DNA of 64,000 nucleotides, from NCBI RefSeq assembly GCF_000203815.1, contig NW_004457734.1:875233-939232 (forward strand). The letters are read 5' to 3'. The stretch comes from Cavenderia fasciculata. Taxonomy: Eukaryota > Evosea > Eumycetozoa > Acytosteliales > Cavenderiaceae. Below the pieces are notes generated by a model. That model did no database searches, was not told the origin of the DNA, and saw only the letters and a list, made by a program, of their open reading frames with translations. Both the position numbers and the translations under genes were made by a program. Position 1 is the first letter of the stretch, and the number at the start of each line of letters is the position of its first letter. Below, piece after piece: positions 20,034-30,600 of the stretch.

Positions 20034-21550
20034 TTAATTTTCAGTTGTTATAACCATTGAAGTATCAACACCAGCAGAAATAAAGATTGGTTTCTTATTT
20101 TCAAAAAATTGAATTAATTTTGGATCGTTTGATAATTCTTCATCTCCGTGTCCAAGTTTACCATCTTCACCACATCCCCAACTATAGACACGTCCGTCTG
20201 TTGTGAGGAGCAAGGAGTGAGCACCACCACAAGACACTTGATCAACTTTGATTCTGTTTTCAGCAAAGAATGGGATCAAGGTGGGGACATAACGATTGAT
20301 GGTATTGTTGCCAAGACCAAGACGTCCTTCAGCACCCCAACCACAAACATAGACCTTGTTACTCTCTGAAAGGAACATGGAATGAGTTGCACCACATGAA
20401 ATGGATTTTATCTTTTCGGGTAGTTGAACCTTTGTTGCTTTTGCAATACGTCCAATTGCATCTTCGCCAAGTCCCAATGTACCAGTTTCATTGTTTCCCA
20501 TTGCATAGACATTACCTCTTGCAGACAGTAAAAATGTACAATCATAACCACAAAATACCTTGGCCACTTTAATTGCCTCCATACCAGGTACCAAAGTTGG
20601 TGTATTATACTCGGCATCTGGATGCATCGTTTTATGTAAATCATGCATATCTTGTTGTTTTTCTTCTCCTGTAGCTTCTACTCTTTCATATTCTACTATT
20701 TTTTGTCCCAATTGTCCTTCAACATTATATCCCCATCCAAATGCATGTCCACTTTCTAGAAAAAGTAAATAAAACTAAGTAAAAGAAATATATTTGGTTT
20801 GTTTTTTAATTCTTACTTGTAACAGCAAAAGAATGATCAAAACCAGCATGCATTGAAACAACATCTTTTAGATTTTGTACAACTTGTAATGTTTGACTTC
20901 CTCTTTGTTCTTGACTTGATATTCCCAATTGACCAAATTCATTTGATCCTATTGATAATACTTTTCCTTGTTCTAAAAAATATATATAAGTAAAAGAGAT
21001 CACACATGACATGTTATTTCTTTTTCTACATACTAGTTAAAATTAATAAAAATGATCTACCCAATGCAACACGTTCAATGTCTAAACCTTTAAACATTTC
21101 AGATTCAGTTGGGTATCTGTATACTTGGTTTCCTGGTAAACCCATTTGACCGTGATTGTTGGTTCCCCACATAAAGATCTTGCTGTCGTTGGTGTGTAGA
21201 AATGATGACATCCATGTAGTACCTCCTTCTTTGACTGATAAAAAGGGAGGAAGATGTGTCACTTTGGTTGGTATTGATCTATGTGATTCTGTCTTTACTC
21301 CCAATTTACCATCTGCACATGATCCAAACATCCATACTGTTTGTCTAATTCGATCTGTATTTGATGCAGTTGATGCAGATGCAGTTGTTGTACATGATCT
21401 TGATATATATAATAATGAAGAAGAGGACGATGATGATGAAACTATAGCATTATTCTTTAAAAGTATATTTGTTGATGGTTTACTTAGAATATTTCGACAA
21501 AGATTGATCATTGTGTTTGCAAATGATTCATTGTCTTGTAAACGAGTCAT
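20034..21550 (-). CDS. RCC1-repeat protein, possible mitochondrial RCC1L
   Basis: Three exons on the minus strand: 21550-21034, 20972-20817 and 20755-20034, giving 464 aa. Seven RCC1-type units are seen (FGSCADGKLG, WGTNNHGQMG, IGSNEFGQLG, WGYNVEGQLG, MGNNETGTLG, CGWGAEGRLG, WGCGEDGKLG), enough for one seven-bladed propeller. The first 75 residues are Ser/Thr/Arg-rich with few acids, which suggests mitochondrial import. Human RCC1L, a mitochondrial member involved in mitoribosome assembly, has a similar size, and the neighbouring gene is a mitochondrial Era type. The orthology is inference; a UVR8- or HERC-like propeller is the alternative. No other domain is present. Confidence 0.82.
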
Positions 21551-21616
21551 TCTTGTTCACATACTTTTTTTTTTTTTAATTTCAAAAAAGTAATATATTA
21601 AATTTAATATGTACAT

Positions 21617-22582
21617 TTATTCTACAAAATCAATTATACAACTATTATTATGATTATTCTTTTTCATTTGGTACATTAATTGGTCTGATTTTTTAATCAA
21701 CTTGTCGACCATGGTTGATTGAGATTTGGTAAATACTACACCACCAAAGGAAAGAGAAACTTTTATATTGGTTTTGCAATTGACTAGATTGATATTTTCA
21801 CTTTGTACATTTGATAAATATTGGTTTATAAATTGGTTGGCTTGTTCAGTTGATTCAATGTCACGTTTGACAATTAGAAATTCATCACCTGATAGTCGTA
21901 CTGGTAGGACTGATTCGTCTGCATATTTTTGGAAACGATTGGCTACAGATCTGAGGACAACATCTCCATTGTCATGTCCATGAATATCATTGATTTGTTT
22001 AAAATGGTCAAGGTCGATAAAATAAATGGCACAATGGTCAGTATTTGATATGGAGCAAAACTTTTGAATCTTTTTATAAAGTTGATATCTATTTTGTAGA
22101 CCTGTCAATGGATCAATTGATAATGTATTTTTTAATCTTTTAAGTTTTAGTTTTTCTTGACTATTATCAATTATGATTCCTTGGAAAAGACTGGTTTTTT
22201 CAATATATTTTCCAGAGAGACGATAGTTTTTGATTGAAAAGTCCAATATTGTACAATTAAAAGAGGTAATTCTTTTTTTTAAAATATCTTGATTGATTTT
22301 ATATGACTGACAAAATTGTTTGATTGAAATAATTTCAGTTGAACCATTTGGTTTGTTGTTGTTGTATTTTACAGTATTTTTGAAAAAATCAATTTCCAAT
22401 ATTAAAATTGATTGGACATTTGATATGATTTCCATAATTTGGTTATTTGATTTCTTTTGAATAGAATAAAAGGTGAAAAATAAAATACATAATATTATAT
22501 AAAAATAATAGTTGATTGGTGAATACAAGAAATAGTCTCTATAAATAATTTGACCCAACATTGGTCTATTCAAATAAATCAT
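21617..22582 (-). CDS. Membrane PAS-GGDEF diguanylate cyclase
   Basis: Single exon; the first true ATG is at 22582 (MIYLNRPMLG), giving 321 aa. One hydrophobic segment (about residues 25-41) precedes a PAS-like region that ends in FQGIIIDNSQEKLKLKRL. A full GGDEF domain follows with DPLTGLQNR, FIDLDHFKQIND, GHDNGD and the active loop RLSGDEF (about 231-235). The catalytic loop is SGDEF instead of GGDEF, a variant that can be active. The RxxD product-inhibition site is absent (DESV at that place). Diguanylate cyclases make c-di-GMP from two GTP. In dictyostelids DgcA produces the c-di-GMP that triggers stalk formation. An upstream exon cannot be excluded. Confidence 0.88.
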   Translation of the reverse strand: MIYLNRPMLGQIIYRDYFLYSPINYYFYIILCILFFTFYSIQKKSNNQIMEIISNVQSILILEIDFFKNTVKYNNNKPNGSTEIISIKQFCQSYKINQDILKKRITSFNCTILDFSIKNYRLSGKYIEKTSLFQGIIIDNSQEKLKLKRLKNTLSIDPLTGLQNRYQLYKKIQKFCSISNTDHCAIYFIDLDHFKQINDIHGHDNGDVVLRSVANRFQKYADESVLPVRLSGDEFLIVKRDIESTEQANQFINQYLSNVQSENINLVNCKTNIKVSLSFGGVVFTKSQSTMVDKLIKKSDQLMYQMKKNNHNNSCIIDFVE

Positions 22583-23104
22583 TTCTGTTTTTATAAATAA
22601 TAAAACCAAATATCTATTCTATTCTAAATATGGATGAAATATTCAAAAAGTAGTATATGGTTGTTCTAGTCTTTATCGATCGATATTTTCAGTTTGTAAG
22701 TTCTTACTCATATAAAAAAACAAAAAAACACTCTGACGCTTTAGATAGATTTAATTTATTGAGAGATTGAAAGATAGATATAGATAAAATAAGTTTTTTT
22801 TTTTTATATTCAACCGCCATCTCTCAAAGAAATTGTATGTTGAAACGTCAACATTCATATACACTATTATGTATTTTTTTTTCGAGTATAGATCCAATTT
22901 GTATAGATTATTATTATTTATTTTTTAACAACATACTATGATAGGTTATAAAACTATTTGTTTATACCTTCCTTTTTGTAGTCGTGGTGGACAAGTTTAT
23001 TTACAAAAAAGGCCCTTATTTACTAAAATATATGGTTTTAATGGTTTCTATCGATAACAACGAGAAAATCAATGACTGGAAAATAATCACAAAAACATAT
23101 TATA
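22583..23104. other. Intergenic, upstream of diguanylate cyclase
   Basis: AT-rich DNA with homopolymer T tracts (about 22796-22805 and near 22872). No gene was recognised. It contains the cyclase promoter and leads into the tRNA-Phe island. Confidence 0.5.
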
Positions 23105-23401
23105 TATGGTGTATATAATATCTACTGCTAATAATGACAATGATGATAAACAAGATAACTAGATAACTGACAAGATACAATAAACTAGACTGAACAAGAC
23201 TCTACACGATAGATATACAATTATAACTAGCTACACGAATTGGGGAAACAAGAATGATCCACCAAGCTCGTCGCGACTTCTATTTATTTGTGTTTTTCAT
23301 ATTTTATGTATTTTCGGAATGCAGGGTGAACCTTGTTCTCTGACACTCTCGCAGTGACACCAAAGGCATGCAGCGTACCACGCCTTCCTTCATTCCTTCT
23401 T
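23105..23401 (+). mobile_element. 297-bp dispersed repeat, copy 1
   Basis: The segment from TATGGTGTATATAAT to CCTTCATTCCTTCTT is almost identical and equal in length (297 bp) to 39719-40015, with only a few substitutions. It lies about 43 bp beyond the 3' end of tRNA-Phe. It has no coding sequence. The family is uncertain: a solo LTR or the end of a TRE3-like element that targets sites downstream of tRNA genes. Near identity between copies implies recent spread. Confidence 0.65.
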
Positions 23402-23443
23402 TTACAGTAGCAAAGAAAAGATCAAAACAGGTGCCTTTTGGGC

Positions 23444-23517
23444 TGCCTTGTGCCGGGATCGAACCAGCGACCTTAAGATCTTCAGTCTTACGCTACTACC
23501 AACTGAGCTAACAAGGC
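23444..23517 (-). tRNA. tRNA-Phe (GAA)
   Basis: Read on the minus strand, the acceptor GCCTTGT pairs with ACAAGGC. The D arm is GCTCAGTTGGTAGTAGC, the anticodon arm TAAGA-CTGAAGA-TCTTA gives GAA, the T arm is GCTGG-TTCGATC-CCGGC and the discriminator is A. All stems pair. The downstream terminator is weak (T4 runs only). Broken copies of its 5' half lie in opposite orientation at 23646, 23757 and 23965. Confidence 0.94.
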
Positions 23518-23645
23518 TTGGATGTTTCCAAAACAAATAATTGAAAATTTGAGCCCCCTAAGCTTTTTTTGACGATTTTTAAGGTTTCCATACTAAAATT
23601 TGGTTTATAAATATATTATTACTTGTTTTGTTTGGGGACATCCAA

Positions 23646-23664
23646 GCCTTGTTAACTCAGTTGT
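23646..23664 (+). pseudogene. tRNA-Phe 5' fragment 1
   Basis: GCCTTGTTAACTCAGTTG matches the first 18 bases of tRNA-Phe with one change. It is preceded by TTTGGGGACATCCAA, which matches the real gene's upstream flank. Similarity then ends. This is a broken tandem copy of the promoter-proximal end of the tRNA gene. Confidence 0.7.
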
Positions 23665-23756
23665 TATCTACTACCGTTGCTTTTTTGGTTTCCTCACTAA
23701 AATTTGGTGATTTTATATCCAAAATATCTTTTTTTTTTTGTTTGGGATCATCAAGG

Positions 23757-23776
23757 GCCTTGTTAACTCAGTTGGT
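23757..23776 (+). pseudogene. tRNA-Phe 5' fragment 2
   Basis: GCCTTGTTAACTCAGTTGGT repeats the tRNA-Phe start with one change, and lies about 111 bp after fragment 1. The DNA between them repeats too (ACTAAAATTTGG in both), so fragments 1 and 2 form a tandem repeat unit that includes the tRNA upstream flank. Confidence 0.7.
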
Positions 23777-23964
23777 TAAGTTTATAATGGTCTTGACCAG
23801 GAGATTTTTTAACAAAAATATAAATAATTGTTTGAAAGAAAATATAAAAGTGTAAAGAACTCAGTCAGACACACTTGTATGTGAGCCCACACAATTCTCA
23901 GGTCTGATGAATTTGACAATGATGTCGAAGAATAATTAATCCTTACAACTTTGAAGATGTGGTA

Positions 23965-24010
23965 CTTGTTAGCTCAGTTGGTAGTAGCGTAAGACTGAAG
24001 ATCTTAAGGT
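23965..24010 (+). pseudogene. tRNA-Phe 5' half, fragment 3
   Basis: This 46-nt stretch covers tRNA-Phe positions 3 to 48, including the D arm and the complete anticodon arm with GAA, with no mismatch seen. The T arm and acceptor 3' strand are absent. It contains an A box but no B box, so it should not be a functional Pol III gene. Confidence 0.75.
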
Positions 24011-24346
24011 AATTGGTTTTTTGGTGATTTTTCACATCGATTTTTTATTAAAAAATGGGTGAAAAGAATCCTCAACAACTTTCTTTTCACCCATTTTAAA
24101 CTTATAAATAATAAAATATTATTATATTATAATTTATAATTTTATATTAAATTATTTATATTATTATTTGTTTTATATTAAATTTAACTATATATTAAAT
24201 TATAGTTTTAAATATTGATATAAATAATAAAATAAATTTCATTTTAAACTTATTTACTAGAGTTAATAGAGATAAATATAACAGATCACAATAATATAAT
24301 AATGAAAGGGGCACCACAACTCTAGAATTAGTAGCAATAATGATGA

Positions 24347-24797
24347 GGTTTAAACCATCACTACCAAAGCCATACACTCACTGTTAACAGTCACTCGGAA
24401 AAGGATATTGTTTCATTGGGTATTAGAGACGAAATAGTCGCCAAGTTAAAAAAGAGATCCTCGAAACCTAACCAACCTCAACAACAAGGTATGTACACAA
24501 CACACGCATCACATACTATGTACTACATTACAAAATCATTCATTTACTAATCATTTAATCAAGCTCTCTACCAAAGGTCTTCCTTTTCTACGAGAGCAGT
24601 GTAGCTCATGACGATCGTCATCATCATCATCATCAGCTCACAAAGCTTGCAAGCTCGACGAGAGAAAAGACTTTGCCAAAGTCGTCGATTTTTTTCTACA
24701 AGATTTATCCAAAGATCCAACAGATAATGCATACAGTTATGCATTCATGATAATGTCCTCTAAACCATTAAACACTTACAACCAAAGCAACTATTAA
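24347..24797 (+). pseudogene. Orphan 3' end of an unknown gene
   Basis: Two coding-like blocks are joined by a good intron. Block 1 (24347-24488) encodes a peptide with SEKDIVSLGIRDEIVAKLKK and ends at a GTATGT donor. Block 2 (24637-24797) encodes a peptide with KDFAKVVDFFLQDLSKDPT and ends at TAA; the phases agree. In-frame stops lie directly upstream of block 1 and no ATG is present, so the 5' part is missing. The break abuts the tRNA-Phe debris, which suggests that the gene was cut by rearrangement there. The protein family was not recognised. A real gene with unseen upstream exons is possible. Confidence 0.4.
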
Positions 24798-24976
24798 TAA
24801 AATAGACAATAATAATAATATGTGTATAAAAATGAAAATTTAAAATAGAATGCGAGCATGATTCCCCCCATTCACACTCACTGATCAGCTCTCTCTGAAA
24901 ATTCATTGTTAAAAATAAATCAACCATCATCAACATAGAGATATATACATATAATCACATAGAAAGATCAATCATC

Positions 24977-27639
24977 ATGGACCCTATCTCACCTCCATTA
25001 AAAGCAAAGACAAATACTACGACTACTAGTAGTACATCATCAACAACAACAACAACTACAACACAACCAACTAGTAAACCAATTTTAACAAGTAGTGCAT
25101 TATTAAACAATACAAATATTCTATTCAACTTTGAAAGAACAAAGAGTGATTCATCATCCTCTTTATCAAAGAAACCAAAAAAAGAAAAGATTAAAGAATC
25201 TACAGCAACAACTACTACAGCTACCCCAACCATTACAAGACCATGTAAAATATGTAACAAAAAGAGTCATCAATGGAAGAATTGTCCTACACCAGATATC
25301 AACAAGACATGTACAAATTGTAACAAGATTGGTCACATTGCTGTAAACTGTAATGTTATCATTTTAAATTTTAAATCTACTAGACACCAACAACAAGAAT
25401 CATCATCATCATCAAGACCACCAAGAAAACAATTCAACAAGGATGAAGAATCGATCAATAACAAAGATATTAAACAATCACCAACAACATCAATGAAAGA
25501 AAAAAAACAACCAAAAGAAACAACCAAACCATCATCATCACCAATACTTTTATCTCAACAACAATCAATCCCAACCATTCCTCCTACTCCAACTACAATT
25601 ACAACGACTATTCAAGAAACATTAAAATATTCAAAAACATTATCAAGTGAACAAATATATTTAACAGATGGAGATGATCAGTGTCATTCACTCTTTGATA
25701 GATTCAATAGTGATGACATTGAATTGGCCATAGATGATCAAATTGAAATATTAAAACAATGCAACATTCATTCAATATGTATCCCAATGAAAACAAAGTC
25801 TGGCTCCATATTTTACACCACCGACAATCAAAAAGTATTGTCAAATCAACAACCAATAGACAATAACAAAATCAATACGATTAAACAATTTATTAAAAAG
25901 GCAAATGCAGCAAATATATCAACACCACTATCAGTCAGTGTTCAATTGGATAATACCAACCTATTAAAAAATCCAAATTGGAAACAACAACCAGAACAAT
26001 TACAATTGATATGTTTAAATAATAAGGAATTTATAGAATATTTTAATATTTTAATTCAAGATTTAATTAATAGATTTAAACAAGATGTTGGAGTTTTTAG
26101 TGGTATCTATTTTGATAATATTCAAACAGACAAGGATTCAGCTCAATGTACATGTCAATATTGTAAAGATTCAACAACAAATCAAGATACATCATCAACA
26201 TTTAAACAAAACCTATCAACATTGATTCGAAATGGTGGAACAACAATCAAAAATAATCAATCAATGAATCAAATTATTCATTTCCAACAATCAAATCAAT
26301 TTGATTCAAATATTAAATTAATTCATTTTAATAATTCATTGTTTGTATCAAAAAGGAAACCTAATTAATTAATTGTATTAACCAATTATATTTATTTAGG
26401 GAATTTTCATTTTTATCAAGATATAATAGAATGATTAATCAAACCATTGGATTAATTAAATTAAACATTCAAAAGATATCATTTGATTGTTTAAAATTTA
26501 GATTATTTTATTCAATGTTGTTAAATGCAAAATGTGGAGTTGAATTGGAAAACAACAAAGATCTTCCCATTCAAATTGCAAATCATCAATCAAAAATCAT
26601 TTTTAAACAATTGAAAAGTGTATTTGAAAAGACTATTTCAATGGAAACACAGGGCAAGGGAATCAAGACATTAAATGATATTGGATTATTTTATCACAAT
26701 GGTGATAACATATTGGATTATTTTAATTTAATTTCCATTTTAGAGGATAAACATTATCAATTTGATATTATAGATGAAAATATTACTCAAGATAAATTAT
26801 CAAATTATAAATTAATTATTTTATCAGAATCTAATAATAATAATAATAATAATAATGGAATATTTAAAAAATTAACAAAATATCAACAAGAACAAGGAGG
26901 ATCAATTTTAATATTTGGTGATATTGGATTTTCAACAACAACAAAGAAATCAATCTTTTCAAATTCTATCAAATATTCAAATATTAATAATAATAATTTG
27001 GTTAATAATGATGTTGATATTATTATAAATGATAATAATATTTCAAAGTATAATATTTTAAATTTAATTGATGAAACCAATTTAATATCAATTTCATCAT
27101 TATATTTACCAACAAGAAAAGGTACAAGAATTGAACCAATTGGAAATGATTGTTTTAATATATTATCAATTAAATCAATCATTGATGATAATTTATCAGA
27201 AGCAGGAATAGTTTATGATAAAAAACAAAGAGTTGTACATGCTATTCATCCATTAGCAAAGATTATGGAACAACAATCAAAACAAGCTATTGGAGAAATT
27301 ATTCATCAATCTATTCGTCTACTATTACCAGAACCAATCGTACAATTAACCAATGACAATGGACAACAATCAATTAAAATTGGTATTCTACATCAACAAC
27401 AATCAATTTCAAAACATCAACATGATCCAATCAATCAATTAATTATTCATCTTGTCAACTCGACTCCAAATATATTTACAAATGTTGATATTAGTATAGT
27501 TTTACCAAAATCAACAAATGTAGAAAATATTATTTCCTCTTCCTCCTCCTCTATTCCATTTAACCAAAAATTACAAATTGTAAATTTTAAAATACCATTT
27601 ATTCAAGATTTACAAACCATTATTATACAATTAAAATAA
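24977..27639 (+). CDS. Zinc-knuckle protein with glycoside hydrolase-like core
   Basis: Two exons, 24977-26340 and 26400-27639, joined by a 59-nt GTTTGT...TTTAG intron (NNSL-EFSFLSRYN), giving 867 aa. The N-terminal 230 residues are Thr/Ser/Lys-rich and hold two classical CCHC zinc knuckles (CKICNKKSHQWKNC and CTNCNKIGHIAVNC, about residues 92-124). The middle looks like a TIM-barrel glycosidase: a strand ending GIYFDNIQ followed by CTCQYC, as in beta-galactosidase-like families. The C-terminal part (GLFYHNGDNILDYF..., LIILSES, GGSILIFGDIGF) resembles a beta-galactosidase trimerisation (GATase-like) domain. There is no signal peptide. Catalysis is unproven because I could not assign the acid/base residues. 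Confidence 0.7.
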
Positions 27640-27672
27640 ATACAATTCTCTCTATATATATTTTTATTTTAT

Positions 27673-30600
27673 TTAATTTATATTAATTAATTGATTATTA
27701 TTTATAAATTGAACATGTTGTTTTTGTTGTAAAAGATAATTTGCAACTGGCGAATTACAAATATTATTTGATTTGTTTTGTAATTCCTGATGAAATAATA
27801 TAGTTTGTGAAAAGTCTGGTATCGTCGATAAATTATTATTACTATTATTATTTTCTATGTTATTTGATAATTTTCCTTTAAAAATTAATAAATCATCCAT
27901 ATACAATTCAAAATCTTCAACACCTCGAGATGTTGATTTACTAAAATTCCATATTTTCAACATGGCAAGTGAGATTGGATGATCAAAATATATACAAATA
28001 CTATTTAAAGGATTACTTTTACTACGACCATTATTGTTGTTTGGATTGAGACTATTATAGATTGGATGATTAAAATTGGTAATCCACATGTGATTTTCAT
28101 CAAAACTATTATTCACTCCATCCAACAATCGATAAATCGTAGGATTATATTGATCATTCAAATCTACAATATTATTATTCGTTTTGATTAAATTTCCTTC
28201 ATAATCATAAAGTTCAATACCATTTAATCCAACTTTTGTTTTATCTCCATGTGTTGATAATATTACCATTTTAAATATAACTAAAAAAAAGAAAATAAAT
28301 AAATAAAACTTATTCTTTTTTTTTTTTTTTTTTTTTTTCTTACTTACAACCAGAAGGTAAAAAAGGAGATTTATAATCTTGAGGAATTAAAATTTCATTT
28401 TCTTTTCTATTTTCGATTTCATCGATAATAATTTTTTGTTTATCAAAATTTGCAAAAGAGATGATTTGACCAAAATCAAAATCAATTGTACCAGGACCTT
28501 TTCTAAATACAAATCCATCAGGTGATAGATTAATATTGTCAAGAGAAATGATTACATTTTTAGCACCTCTAGAAGAATCATCGTGACTCTTGTTGTAATT
28601 ATAAACTCTGATACAACTAATACTATGAATTTGACCCAAGTCAATGGTGAGTGTAGGATCTTCTGGTTGTGAGGAAAATGGAATGAGCCACATGTGTTGA
28701 TCATTGATGGTAATGTTTTCACCATCCACCAATTTGTCCAATGTACGATAATCTCCAGTATGACCAGCTTGATTAATATCTCTTGGAGAGGCATTGATAT
28801 TTTTAATACCAACTCTGATCAATTGATAATTATGATCGAATATTTCAATACCTGTCAATCCAAGATAAAATCTATCACCCCAAGTTGATTGAAATCTAAA
28901 CTTTAAAGTTTTTCCTTTTGGATAGATTAAATTTTGAATATTTTGAGATTTGCTATTATTATTAATTTGATTGGTTGTTGAAATGATCAAAGGAGTATGT
29001 AAAATTTGTTTCATCATCAGTGGATTAAAACTTAGAGCCGATGTCATTGGTCTACCATCTTTATCAAGTTGTACTTTACTATAATGTTCTTGTAATTCTG
29101 TCCAACTTTGTTTTTCTTCCAATTCAAATGTTGTAGAATTATTATTATTATTATTATTATCAGATTTGTTATTATTATTAAATGCTTCTAAAAGTTCTGC
29201 TTGTTGTAATTGTTGTTGATAAATTGATGGTGAATAGGGATCATTTTGTTCAATTGATTGTAGTGTTGTTTCATCATTTGTAAATACTAAATATTCTGCA
29301 CATTCATCACATGAATGAAGTGTTCCTTGTGCTTTTCTAATTGATCCTTTAAATATTATTATATTATCCAATTTAATTTCTATATTTTTAATTCCTCTAT
29401 ATGTATAAATTCTTGATTTATTATAATTCTAAATAAATAAAAAATTAAAATTAAAATTAATATTTTTGTTTTTTCTTTTTTGTTTTTTTTTTTGTTTACC
29501 CAAATTCTAATTAAAGAAATAATTAAAGGATGATCAAAAAGAATTGTAATTGTAATTGGTTGATCTTTTGAAAATGGAGCCAACCATTGATGCATATCAT
29601 CACAAGTTCTTGGTACTTGATCAATTGTACGTTCAATTGTTTTTGGATCATATCCATAAAGTGAGGGGGATTCACCTCCTCCGAGGTCATCATTTTGAAC
29701 ATTTGTTTTGATTTTAGTTTTCAATTCATTTAATTTAATAAAGGAACCAGAACCATCAAATATATCGATACCAGAAAGTCCAACAAAATGATTATCTTCA
29801 TGATTTGAAAGTATTGTCAATGTTAGACATTTACCAAATGGTAAATTTGATATCATAAAATGATCATTTTTCTGTTGTTGTTGTTGTTGTTTTGTTGCTG
29901 CCAAAATATTTAAAGAATTTGCATGTGATGGTTCAATTATATCATGAATTGCTATATTATTTTGATTGTCATCTAAAATATTTTGAATTTGAATTTTTCT
30001 TGGTGATAATAAAATTGATTGTGATGTTGTAGTTGATGTTGTATTTGATGATATTGGTAGATTAACTAATTTATGAATAGCAGTAGTTGATAATTTTCTA
30101 ACTATACCTCTTGGGTATGGTGGAGCTTGTTGTGGGGTTGGTGGTTGTTCCAAATGATCAATGAAATTTTTTGTACCTCTTGGAGAGGTTGCGGTTTGAG
30201 TGGTAGCAGCAGCAGGAGGTGATGGTGATTGTTGATGAAATCTTTGTTCTGGTGATAATGATGATGGTGAAGCTGGATTTTCTAGTCGGGTATTATTCTT
30301 TCCTAATCGAGGAGTGACCGATGGAGATATTATACTTCCAGGAGAAAGCATAGGATCTTGTCTCTTTCTAATACTCGATGGTCTTTCCTTTTTTCGTTCA
30401 TTGATACTTTCCAATTCCTTTTCTGCCAATTTTTCTCTTGGCGAAGGTGATGGAGATGATAGAGGTGATTTTAAACCAAGGTCAAGATGTAGATTCGATC
30501 GGTCATGTAAATGTTGTAATGGTTTTGTTTTTTCAAATAGATAAGATGTTGATTTTCTAGATATAAGTGGGTGTGCTTGTGATTTAAATTGTGTTGTTGG

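Noticed and set aside
23105-23401. Definite solo LTR with TG...CA ends
   Set aside because: TG and CA can be placed, but the two copies share bases beyond them and no matching 5-bp target repeats are seen, so the class stays open.
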